Assembly (NCBI RefSeq): GCF_003945595.2
Contig: NW_024104614.1
Location: 248,001-312,000, forward strand
DNA length: 64,000 nucleotides
Reading direction: 5' to 3'
From: Pipra filicauda
Lineage: Eukaryota; Chordata; Aves; Passeriformes; Pipridae
Below, piece by piece: positions 53,119 to 62,076 of the stretch. Below the pieces are notes generated by a model. The model had not been told where the DNA came from. It saw only the letters and a list, made by a program, of their open reading frames with translations, and ran no database searches. The number at the start of each line of letters is the position of its first letter. Position 1 is the first letter of the stretch. The translations under genes were made by a program, and so were the position numbers.

Positions 53119-54700
53119 TCACTCCAGAGGCTCCTTGATCAGGCACTCCTTCAGGGAGGGCTGCTGCTGCAGGGGCAGCCCAGCCTCCCGCAGGTCCTGC
53201 AGCCGGGCCTCCGAGCGCCGCTTGTCCTTGCCCACCTTCCAGGCCAGGTGGATGTGGGCCTGCAGGAAGGGCCCCAGCAGCGGGTGGCTGCCCTGGGCCT
53301 CCAGCAGCTGCAGTGCCTGCTCACAGCAGCTGTGGGCCTCGCCGAGCTGGTCCAGCTCCTGGTGGCACACGGCCAGCCCGGCCAACGTCAGGAGGAAGCG
53401 GCCGGAGCTGCAGACCCCCAGCCGGTCCTGCAGCCGGTAGGCATTGGCCCAGGTGGCCAGGGCCTCGCGGTACATGCCGGTGCAGGTGAGGCGCTGTGCG
53501 GCCCGCAGGTCCGGCAGGAAGAAGAACTCGAGGAACTCCGGGGAGCGGCGGATCTCGTCAATGGAGTGCAAATGGGACAGGAACTGCTCGAAGGCTCGGC
53601 TCCGCTTGGCAATGGTCTCAGCGGTGAAGTTCCGGCGCAGCCTCTTCCTGGGGAAGGCAACGCCGGCCATGTCACAGCCGAAGCGGCAGCGCAGGCGGCG
53701 GTTCAGCTGCTCGAAGTCTGAGTAGCGCCGGGCGATGGTGGCAGGAGCCTTGTCAAACTGGCCGGTGCGGATCAGGTAGATGGTGTAGAGCTGTGGGGGA
53801 GCCAGGTGTCAGGCAGTGCCACGGGCACGCTGCTCCTGGGGGAGCTGGCAGAGCTGGGTGTGCGGCCACAGAAGGGCCGGGGGGGGTTGCCCGGGCAGGA
53901 GGGAGTGGGCTGGGCTGCCACAGCCACAGCACCCACCAGAGATAGTTACCTGAGGCTCATCTGAGCCACCAACACCATCCAAGCAGCAAGGGGAAAGAGA
54001 GAGAAATAAGCACCAGCCCCATGGGACCCCTGGCCCGGAGGAGAGCCAAACCCACACCCAGCCAGTGCCTGCCCAGCCATGCCGGGCTCACTCACCACGT
54101 ACTTGGAGGAGCGCTCGCTGACCACGCTGGCGCTGGTGACCTCGAAGAGCAGCCGCTGCGGTACCAGGCTGCCCCGCGACCTCCGCCACAGCTCCTGCAG
54201 CTGCCGGGTCAGCAGGCTGCCGCCGGGGCGCTCCGCCGCGGGGCCCCACTCTGTGCCGGGAGAGGGGTGTCATTGCCCAGCGTGGGGACAGGGCTCTGCC
54301 AGCCCCCCGACACCTCCGGACTGCCGGACCCCACCATCGCACGGGTCCCCCCGGGGTGCTGCTGCCCTGGGGAGCGGGGTCACCCCAGTCCCCCCAGCTC
54401 ACCGCCCCAGCACTTGCCTCCGTCCTCTGTGCCTGCTGCCGCTCCCTGCGCCTGCGGCGGCTCCTCCAGCTCCTCGCTAGCTCCGTCCTCCTCCTCCTCC
54501 TCCTCCTCGTCCTCCTCCTCGTCCTCGTGGCTGGTGAAGCTCAGGGTGCCGCTGAGGCGCGTCGACAGCCCCTCGGTGTCGTCCTCCAGCTCCGAGCTCT
54601 CCGGGCAGTCCTCAGTCTCGCCGCCGCCTCCCGCCGGCTCCTCCCGGCCGCCCTCTCCGGCCAGCGCGTGCCGCAGCCGGTGCAGGATGCGAGCGGCCAT
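53119..54700 (-). CDS. SNX21: SNX21, PX-domain sorting nexin
   Basis: A sorting nexin of the SNX20/SNX21 pair, which binds phosphoinositides through a PX domain and works at early endosomes. Three coding exons in transcript order, 54418-54700, 54096-54250 and 53119-53790, give 369 residues (human 373). The N-terminus MAARILHRLRHALAGEG is followed by an acidic stretch (residues about 58-80, nearly all E and D, from GAG/GAC triplets). The PX domain spans about residues 120-240, with RRYSDFEQL and FPRKRLRRNF as lipid-binding landmarks. The C-terminal part is a helical, TPR-like PXB region (LAGLAVCHQELDQLGEA, QALQLL) ending KECLIKEPLE. The exon 1 donor reads GCAAGT, a GC-AG intron. Confidence 0.97.
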
Positions 54701-55110
54701 CGCTGCCCGGGGGTCCGGGCCGGCTCCCCGACACGGGGGGACCGGGGGCTGCCCACCGCGGCACGGCCCCGCGCGGGGACAGCCCGGCCCCGGGGCACCC
54801 CCCGCTGCTGCCCCCGCACCGCTCCGCTCGCGCTGCCCCGGGCCGGACCGGGCCGAGCCAGGCGGTGCCGAGCGATGGCCGCTCCGCCACGGCTCGTCCC
54901 GGGATCCTCCCTGCGCGGCTCCGCCTCCGCCGGGAACCCGGATCGGGGCGGCGGAGCCGGCACCGCCCGGCACGGCCAGGATCGGGATCGGTCCCTGCGG
55001 CACCGCCCGGCGGGATCGGGATCGGAGTCGGCTCCTCCCGGCACCGTTCGGCACGATCGGGATCGGGATAGGCCACTCCGGCATCTCCCGGCACGATCGG
55101 GTCAGAGTCA
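54701..55110 (-). promoter_or_regulatory. SNX21: CpG-island promoter of SNX21 with internal tandem repeat
   Basis: A CpG-rich block directly upstream of the SNX21 start codon, with no TATA box. From about 54955 to 55105 it contains three diverged copies of a unit of about 45-50 bases combining GGCACCGCCCGGCA-type and CGGGATCGGGATCGG-type sequence. The position of transcription start is not readable. Confidence 0.55.
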
Positions 55111-55257
55111 GGGCTCAGCCCGGCGCTGCCCACAGCCCCTGCCCGCTGCCGCACCGGCTGCTGCCGCTGTCCCCTGTCCGAGATGTCCTGGTCGGACCGA
55201 GCCCCTGGTACCCACCCTGGGGCCACAGGAGCCCGCACTGAGGTGCCCAGCACTGTG

Positions 55258-55366
55258 GGCCCCCAGGGTCTTGATACCTCATACCCTGGTACCCCAATAG
55301 CCTGGCACCCCAGTATCCTGACATCCTGGTACCCCGACACCCGTGTATCCTGGTACCCCAGATGCA
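55258..55366. repeat. Degenerate 16- to 18-bp tandem repeat
   Basis: Repeated CCTGGTACCCC / CCTGGCACCCC / GTATCCTGACAT variants in head-to-tail order, five or more copies. It is noncoding and lies between SNX21 and TNNC2. Confidence 0.8.
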
Positions 55367-55379
55367 GGCTCCCGATTTC

Positions 55380-56300
55380 ACTGGGCTGCAGCCCAGAGGG
55401 ACGTCCCCCTGGCCACCCTGGCACCCGCTGCCCTGGCCCCAGGTAGCCTCGCCACACGCCCTGTGACCAGGCTTCACCCTCGGCACTCGCCTGGCCTTTT
55501 TTAGTGCCTACCCGCTCACTCCTCACCACTTCCTTGGGAATGTCTATTAATATCGAGGAAGCAGCCCAGCTGCTGCCATCACTCTGCCCTGCTTGCCCGT
55601 TGCATGCTGCTCCAGCACCCTGCACCCCACCGGTCAGACGAGACCCCTGCCCTCCCCTGGGCAGGGTGCAGTGCATGAAGGGCTGGGCTTGTGCAGTCCC
55701 CAGGTCTCACCTGGGAAATGAGGGTCCTGGCAAAACCACGAGCCAGAGAACCCCTGTGTGTCCCTGTCACTGGGAGCTTACGGGACAGGGATCCATCAAC
55801 CTGACCCCACTGCATCCCTGAGGCCCAGAGCACCGCAGGGCACGGGCCACTTGGCCAGTGCATTCCCAGAGCCACCAGCCCCTGGCAGCAGTGGCTGGCA
55901 CGGACTGCAGGTGTGAGGGCTGAACCTTCCAAGAGGCACCGGGCATAATTCCCACTCCCCTGAAGCACGGAAAGACAGAGCCTTTTCCGGACCCAGGTGC
56001 CAATGGTGCTGGGGACTCTAAACTGCAGGGCTTATTTTCCAAAACCCTCCAGGGACTTTGTGCCCCAGGTCCCACTGGGGACCCTTTTCTCACCAGGGGC
56101 AGGGGGCTGCAGCATAGCTCTACCTTGGGCCCCCAGAGCAGAAAACGGGGGTGCAGGGAAAGGACTCTGCTCCAGGGAAGCCCAGGTTCATGCTGAGAGC
56201 CTGTCCCAGGCAGGACTGCAGGTCTGGGGGACAGTGGGCAATGTTCTGTGCCCCCCGGGTGCAGGGGGGACCCTGACCCCCTTGCCTGGGTGATGCTGAC
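55380..56300. other. Intergenic DNA between SNX21 and TNNC2
   Basis: No exon or transposon recognised. Both neighbouring genes are transcribed away from this stretch, so it probably holds TNNC2 upstream control sequence. Confidence 0.55.
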
Positions 56301-56310
56301 AGATCCAGGG

Positions 56311-56320
56311 CTATTTTTAA
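56311..56320 (+). promoter_or_regulatory. TNNC2: MEF2-type site upstream of TNNC2
   Basis: CTATTTTTAA fits the MEF2 consensus YTAWWWWTAR and lies about 370 bases upstream of the TNNC2 start codon. A CAGCTG myogenic E-box follows near 56557. This is expected for a fast skeletal muscle gene, but it is a motif match only. Confidence 0.5.
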
Positions 56321-56688
56321 CCCCCTCGTTGCTGAGTTTCCCTGGTCGGGAGGTGCTATGGGGGTGGGCAGAGCCTCCCTCCTGCCACAGCTCCAGTGTC
56401 CCTCCTGGAGGGCTTGAATTTCCATCCCAGCCTCAGCCCTACGTTAATCCCAGCCCTTGGCCAATAAAGCTTTGGCTAAATTAGGTAAAGGCGCCAGTTG
56501 CCAGTGAGCGGGGCCGGGTGCTGCCAGGGTGCTGATAGGCTGTGGGGGCTGAGGGGCAGCAGCTGGGGGCACAGCCCACAGAGCAGACGCTACAAATTGG
56601 GGTGCCAGGGGTACCACGGTGCTTCTGGGAGTTCCTGCTGCAGGAGCTGGTGATTCTCTGGGGCTGGGAAGCACAGTAAATTCCCAAA

Positions 56689-58239
56689 ATGGTAAGAGCC
56701 CCTGTGTGTTGTGTGCCTTGTGCTGCATGCCAGGATGAGACCTGATTGGGCAGGAGGCACCAGGCACTGCATGCTCCAGGGGATCTGGGCTGCAGAGGTG
56801 CCTCCGCGGAGGGCAGCGGGGAGAGAGTCTCCAGGGCTGGGCTGACCGTGGCAATGAGGGCAGGAAGGCGTTGGGGAGGTGCAAGGTCCCCCCAGGACAT
56901 GCCTGGGGGGCACCATGTTCCTGGGGACTCAGCCTTGTCCGGAGCTCGGGGCCGTGCAGAGGTGGCAGTGGCAGGGGGTGGCTGAAAGCCGAGCACTGGG
57001 TCATACGACACGGTGTCACCACCGGCTCCACGGCCAGCCTGCGCCTCCAGCAGAAACTCGATCGGGGCCGACAGGTGCCACGGCTCCAGCTCCAATGATC
57101 CCTACAAGGGGAGCTGAGGAGATTCCAAAAATAGCGTTGCATGCCTAGGATGCCAAGGCTGCTCCATGGCCCCTGCACCATGGAGCCCCCCACATGGTGG
57201 GGGGCCTGGGTAGGCGGCTCCCTGCAGCCCCCCATGCTCATGGATGCCCAGGAGGCACTGTAACTGTAGGGATTGCTGAGGGCTGTGGCTTGCCCCAGCA
57301 CAGCATCGCTCTGCAGCAGGGCAAAGGCTCTCCCCACAGCCCTGTGCTGTCGGGCCGCACTGTGCAAGGAGTCTCTGGCCTGATGTGGGTGGCCATGATG
57401 AGCCCTTCTCCTTTGTCTTGCAGACGGACCAGCAGGCAGAAGCCCGCGCCTACCTCAGCGAGGAGATGATTGCGGGTGAGTGCAGGGGCAGTGGGGAGAG
57501 GGGCCAGACATGGCCATGGCTTGGGGCCCAGCTCTGCCCCACTGTCTGGCCCTGACTTCCCTCTCCACAGAGTTCAAAGCCGCCTTCGACATGTTTGATG
57601 CTGATGGCGGTGGAGATATCAGCACCAAGGAGTTGGGGACAGTGATGAGGATGCTGGGCCAGAACCCCACCAAAGAAGAGTTGGACGCCATCATTGAAGA
57701 GGTGGACGAGGATGGTGAGCAGCCCTTGGTGGCGGGTGACAGGGGTGAGCACTGGGCACTGGGTGGGCAGCCTGACCTGTGCTCAGCTTCCTCCCCGCAG
57801 GCAGCGGTACCATCGACTTTGAGGAGTTCTTGGTGATGATGGTGCGCCAGATGAAAGAGGATGCCAAGGGCAAATCTGAGGAGGAGTTAGCCAACTGCTT
57901 CCGCATCTTCGACCGGTGAGTGGTGGGGGTGAAGTGGCCTGTCCTGCCTGCAGGGGTGAGCAAGGTCACATCCCACCCTCACCCTCCTTCAGGAATGCTG
58001 ATGGGTTCATCGACATTGAGGAGCTGGGTGAGATCCTGAGGGCCACCGGGGAGCCTGTCACCGACGAGGACATAGAGGACATGATGAAGGACTCAGACAA
58101 GAACAATGATGGCCGCATCGACTTTGATGGTGAGCAGCAGCCCTGGCCGGGTGCCTGTGCTGTGCACCAGGGCAGGGCCGTGAGCTCAGGCTGCCCCTCT
58201 CTTGCAGAGTTCCTGAAGATGATGGAGGGTGTGCAGTAA
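56689..58239 (+). CDS. TNNC2: TNNC2, fast skeletal muscle troponin C
   Basis: The calcium-binding subunit of troponin in fast muscle. Six coding exons, 56689-56691, 57424-57475, 57571-57714, 57801-57915, 57993-58129 and 58208-58239, give 160 residues, the family's usual length. The first coding exon holds only the start codon, joined directly to GTAAGA, as in mammalian TNNC2. Four canonical EF-hand loops are intact: [36 protein letters not shown] and [12 protein letters not shown], so both regulatory N-terminal sites bind calcium, as expected for the fast rather than the cardiac isoform. Compared with chicken as I remember it, there are a few substitutions ([13 protein letters not shown]). 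Confidence 0.98.
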
Positions 58240-58431
58240 GGGACCAGACATTCCTTGGGCCAGCTGCTGCACCCAGCCCTGCTCCCCACTGCCCAGGGAG
58301 CAGCAGCTCTGCAGCACCTGGCCCCCAGCATTGGCTGAGACCCTGCTCTGTGCCAGGGCCTCGGTCTCATCCCACTGCCGGCGGCTGAGCTTTTCCTCCC
58401 ATCTGTCACCTGTGGCTTTGGTTTGAGCCTC

Positions 58432-58437
58432 AATAAA
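58432..58437 (+). terminator. TNNC2: TNNC2 poly(A) signal
   Basis: AATAAA lies 193 bases after the TNNC2 stop codon. Confidence 0.85.
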
Positions 58438-58449
58438 AGAGGAAAGGCT

Positions 58450-59130
58450 TGAATTGCTTGTGCAGGACTTCACTGGGGGTGCACGGGGAGGGGGCTGTGG
58501 CACTGTGCCCCTGCCCTGCTCCCCAGGGAGGGGAACATGCCTGGCGGGTGCCCTGTGCCAGGCAAGTTCACATTGCAGCCCTGTGCTGCAGGGGCAGCAC
58601 AGGGCTGAGGTTCCCACGGGCTTTTGGGCAGGTGCCAGCGCTGAGCTCAGAGTTTCCGTTTGGAGCAGCTGGTTCACACGCCAGCGGGTGAGGGAGCACA
58701 GCCCCGGCCCCAAGGGTCCTGCTCCAGGGCAGGGCTGTGGGACCACAGGGGTTCTAGGGAGCCACCACCACCTGCCCCACTGGGACCCACATCTCCCACC
58801 CAGAGGACTGGCCTATAAGGTGGTGGGGCAGCAGCCCCCTCCCTGTGAGGTCAAGATGACAGTGGAGTCTCTGTGTCTGGACAGGCTGTGGCAGCCTGCT
58901 GGACACCACAGCTCCCTGGGGACCAACCAGGGTGGAGCACAGCAGGGGTGGGATGAAGGGAACACAGTCCTCAGCTGGTGTGGGTGGGACCGTGGGACCA
59001 GCACAGTGCAGCTGGCAGGACACAACTCAAAGCCAGTCACGTCCCTTCTGCCCAGCACTGTGGCACAGGGAAACTGAGACCCCAGGAGGGCCACCCCGGG
59101 AATCCTGACCCTGCCCTGTTCTCACGGGGA
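58450..59130. other. Intergenic DNA between TNNC2 and the R7BP-family gene
   Basis: No exon recognised. A TATA-like CTATAAGG at about 58812-58819 lies some 320 bases before the start codon of the next gene and could be its promoter. Confidence 0.45.
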
Positions 59131-59133
59131 GCA

Positions 59134-59871
59134 ATGGCACCAGGCAGAAGGGACGGGTGCCGCGGGCGGGGGGCAGTGGGGACATGTGCAGCAGCACAGG
59201 CTGCCCTCTGCAAGGCCACAGCTGGACACCGGCAGCTGGTGCTGCAGCTTGGGGGCAGCGGTGACAGCCCTCGGCTGCGCGAGGAGCGGCGCAGGAGGAG
59301 CGCGGAGGCCCGTGAGCTCAGCACCGGTAAGGAGGGGGCTGCTGCAATGGGCAGCAGGCACAGAGCCCCCCTGGACCCACACCAGGGCCACAGAGGGGCT
59401 CCAGGGCCACTGTGGCTTAGCATCCCATGTCCCACAGGGCTGCGGCGGGTGCTGCTGGCAGGGGTGAGGCAGGCACCAGCGAGCCTCCCGGAGCGGCGGG
59501 AGCTGGAGCGGCTGTGGGTGCTCTTCCTCTCCGCTCTGGAGCTCTTCCTGCAGGATCTACGCAGAGCCCACTACCTCTGCCAGCTCTTCTCCATGCAAGA
59601 GGGTGGCGTGGCCCCACTGCGCACTGGGCTGGGGGGCTGGGGGCTGCCTGGCCGGCGAGGGGTGGTTTCCATGCAGTCCCCAGCTGCCCAGGGCTTAGAG
59701 GAAGAGATCGAGCAGGTGAGGGCCACATTGTCAGAGATGGAGAGTGGAGCCAACATTCCGCCATGGACAGTGGAAGCCACGGAGACCACACAGCCACTGG
59801 GGATAGATGGCACTGCAGCCAGGGGGGCTTGGGCAGGGCCCTGCACTGGCCACTGCTGTGGGGTGCTCTGA
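59134..59871 (+). CDS. R7BP/R9AP-family (RGS-anchor) protein
   Basis: Two exons, 59134-59326 and 59438-59871 (GTAAGG donor, CCCACAG acceptor, phase 1), give 208 residues. The family is RGS7BP/RGS9BP, small proteins that tether R7-type RGS proteins with Gbeta5 to membranes and speed G-protein shut-off in neurons and photoreceptors. The pattern CKATAGHRQLVLQLGGSGDS followed by LREERRRRSAEARELS matches the first helix of that family. ERRELERLWVLFLSALELF matches the second, and LEEEIEQVRATLSEMESGAN followed by IPPWTVEATE the third with its conserved WTVEAT end. RGS9BP ends in a membrane helix and RGS7BP in palmitoylated cysteines; here no hydrophobic tail is seen, and the frame ends GHCCGVL, so lipid anchoring is possible. 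A further 3' exon cannot be excluded. I know of no gene between TNNC2 and UBE2C in human. Confidence 0.83.
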   Translation: MAPGRRDGCRGRGAVGTCAAAQAALCKATAGHRQLVLQLGGSGDSPRLREERRRRSAEARELSTGKEGAAAMGSRHRAPLDPHQGHRGAPGPLWLSIPCPTGLRRVLLAGVRQAPASLPERRELERLWVLFLSALELFLQDLRRAHYLCQLFSMQEGGVAPLRTGLGGWGLPGRRGVVSMQSPAAQGLEEEIEQVRATLSEMESGANIPPWTVEATETTQPLGIDGTAARGAWAGPCTGHCCGVL

Positions 59872-60112
59872 AGGGGAGGCCAGGAGGCAGCAAAGCTGGC
59901 ACCCCCTGTCACAGAGCAGGGTATGGGAGCCCCCATGTACCCCCACAGTCCCCAGCCCCCTGCACATGCAGGCATTGCTGGAGGCTGCCCCCACCCTGCA
60001 GAGGGAATGGGACCACTCCAGGCCCCCTAAACGTTGATAGAGCCCCTGATGGGGGTCAGTATCCCTCCCTGCCCACACTTGCAGAACCCCCTGCAGAAGT
60101 CATAAATGTGCA

Positions 60113-60118
60113 TTTATT
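60113..60118 (-). terminator. UBE2C: UBE2C poly(A) signal
   Basis: TTTATT on the plus strand is AATAAA for the minus-strand UBE2C mRNA, about 110 bases past its stop codon. On the other strand, CATAAA at 60101-60106 could end the upstream R7BP-family transcript, so the two 3' ends may overlap. Confidence 0.8.
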
Positions 60119-60227
60119 TATACATTAACCGTGGCTCGGACTGCGACATTAATTTAAAAACAGCCTATGATACAGAATGTGGGGGGCACCGGGCAGGGGA
60201 GGATATGGTGGGGGGCGGTGGTGATGG

Positions 60228-61387
60228 TCAGGTCTCCTGGCCCTTGGCCTGCTTGTTGTATGTCTCCCTCACGTACTTCTTGTAGGCTGAGGAGAGAGGG
60301 GGGACATGGTGATGAGGGTCCTGAGGCAGCTGCCAGGGCTGGACAGGCAGTGGGACACAGGAGGGTTGGGGGCTGTGCTGCTGCCCACCCCAGTGGGGAG
60401 CGGGCAGGGAGGTTCTGCCCCAGGCACTCACCGACTTGGTTCTTCCAGAGCTCGGCCGCGTGTGTGTTCAGGGGGCTCTCGATGTTCGGCTCTGGAAACA
60501 GGGGCTGGGTTAGCTGATGGGGTGACTTGGACACCTCAGAGCCCTGCTCTGAGCGGGGGATCCCCAACCCCACCATCACACCCTCCCCCAGTACCCCATG
60601 GCAAGTGCAGTTGTAGGACCCACCTGCCAGCAGGCTCTGGACGGAGAGCAGGATGGTGCGGACGTCGTAGAGTGCCGACCACTTTTCCTTGAGGATGTCG
60701 AGGCAGATGTTGCCCTGGGTGTCAACGTTGGGGTGGTAGCAGGGGGTCAGGAACCGCACGGTGGGCGCCGTGTAGGGGTACCCGCTGGGGAACTCCAGCG
60801 ACAGCTTGTACCGCAGCTCCTCGTAGGGCTGCGGGTGGGAGTCACGGGGGCTGGAGTCAGAGGGGTGGGGGGGAAAACTCGGGGGAAAAAGGGGCACAGG
60901 GGGAGCAGAGGACTGCGACCACTCAGCTGAAGGGAGGAGGGTGGAGCGGGGTCCGGGCCCCCACAGCCCTGGATCCCGCCTCTCACCGTGCCGGCGGCGC
61001 CGTCAATAGTCCCAATCCACTTGAACAAGTTGTCGGACTCGGGGAAGGCGGAAATGCCTTTGTCACCGGACATCTGCGGGGCAGTACGTCAGGGCGGCCA
61101 GGACAGCCCGAGACTCTCCCGCCTCGGGATCCCCAAACTCCGACTCGGCCCCAGGACCCTCCGCGACCCCACTCACCATCAGCGCCATCAGCTCCTGCTG
61201 CAGCCTGCGGAGGGGGAAGAGCACGTTACCGGCCGGCCCGGCGGGGCAGCCCCCGGCCGCAGCCCCCGGTTCCCGTCCCCGCTCACCTCTTCCCCACCGC
61301 ACCACGGGCCGGCGTGGCCCCCGTTTCGGCCGCTTTGCGAGCGGCTGCGCTGGACACGGCGGCGGGGTCGGCGTTCTGCGAGGCCAT
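60228..61387 (-). CDS. UBE2C: UBE2C, ubiquitin-conjugating enzyme E2 C (UbcH10)
   Basis: The E2 enzyme that works with the anaphase-promoting complex to start ubiquitin chains on cyclins and securin. Six coding exons in transcript order, 61287-61387, 61177-61204, 60987-61073, 60624-60828, 60432-60491 and 60228-60286, give 179 residues, exactly the human length. The catalytic cysteine is residue 114 in [17 protein letters not shown], preceded by the HPN motif (YHPN). The flexible N-terminal extension [18 protein letters not shown] is typical of UBE2C. The fourth exon joins as [11 protein letters not shown], where human has GTVYEDLRYKL. Confidence 0.98.
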
Positions 61388-61770
61388 GGCGGCTCCGGGG
61401 GCACCGACCGGCGCACCCGCCTCCGCCGTCGGTGGGTCACGGGCTGGACGCGGCTCCCCCTCCTGGGCGGCGCCGCACCAGGCTCTGCCCGCTTCCTCCT
61501 TCCTGCGCTCGGGGCAGAACTCGGGCCCCGCTGCGGCTCTCCCGGTGCGGCGGGGGCTCTCCCGGTGCCGCGCGGTGGTGCGGGCTCTCCTGGCGGAACT
61601 CCCCGGTGCGGAGCGACGGTGCTTAGGGCTCCCTTAGGGCGGCGCAGGATACTCTCCGGTTGCGGTGGCAGCCCGATCCCGGACACTCCGGTGCAGCAGC
61701 GGCTCGGTCGCGGTCCCAGTCGCTCCCCCCCACGATCGTCCCGCGCGGCCCTGCCCGCTCCCGCGCCCCG

Positions 61771-61921
61771 TTTGAATGTGTCCCCGTGCGGCCCCTCCGC
61801 CAATCAGCGCGCAGCCCCGTTCGAGCCGCCCAATCACCGCCCGCCGGGGATGCGGCTCCCACGGTAACGGTCAGCGGCCGCTGATTGGTCGTCGGGCTCC
61901 GACGCACCGCGCTGTGATTGG
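61771..61921 (-). promoter_or_regulatory. UBE2C: Cell-cycle promoter of UBE2C: CHR and four CCAAT boxes
   Basis: TTTGAA (CHR) at 61771-61776 is followed upstream, relative to UBE2C, by CCAAT boxes at 61800-61804 and 61830-61834, 30 bases apart, and inverted ones (ATTGG) at 61884-61888 and 61917-61921, 33 bases apart. Spacing near three helical turns between NF-Y sites with a downstream CHR is the hallmark of G2/M genes controlled by DREAM and B-MYB/FOXM1 complexes. Confidence 0.7.
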
Positions 61922-62023
61922 CCGCTGCCCAGCGAGGGGCGGGACTACGAGTCCCTGACGCCCTTAAAGGGCCAGACGCCCCTCCCCGGTGCCCAGGAGG
62001 CGGCGAGGTGGCTGTGAAGCGGT

Positions 62024-62029
62024 TTTATT
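62024..62029 (-). terminator. DNTTIP1: DNTTIP1 poly(A) signal
   Basis: TTTATT on the plus strand is AATAAA for DNTTIP1, only 48 bases past its stop codon and about 100 bases from the outermost UBE2C CCAAT box. DNTTIP1 transcripts thus end right at the UBE2C promoter. Confidence 0.8.
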
Positions 62030-62076
62030 GGGGGACGGGGGGGTGGGGTGGGGGCGGGCCCTTTGGGGGCGAGGCC

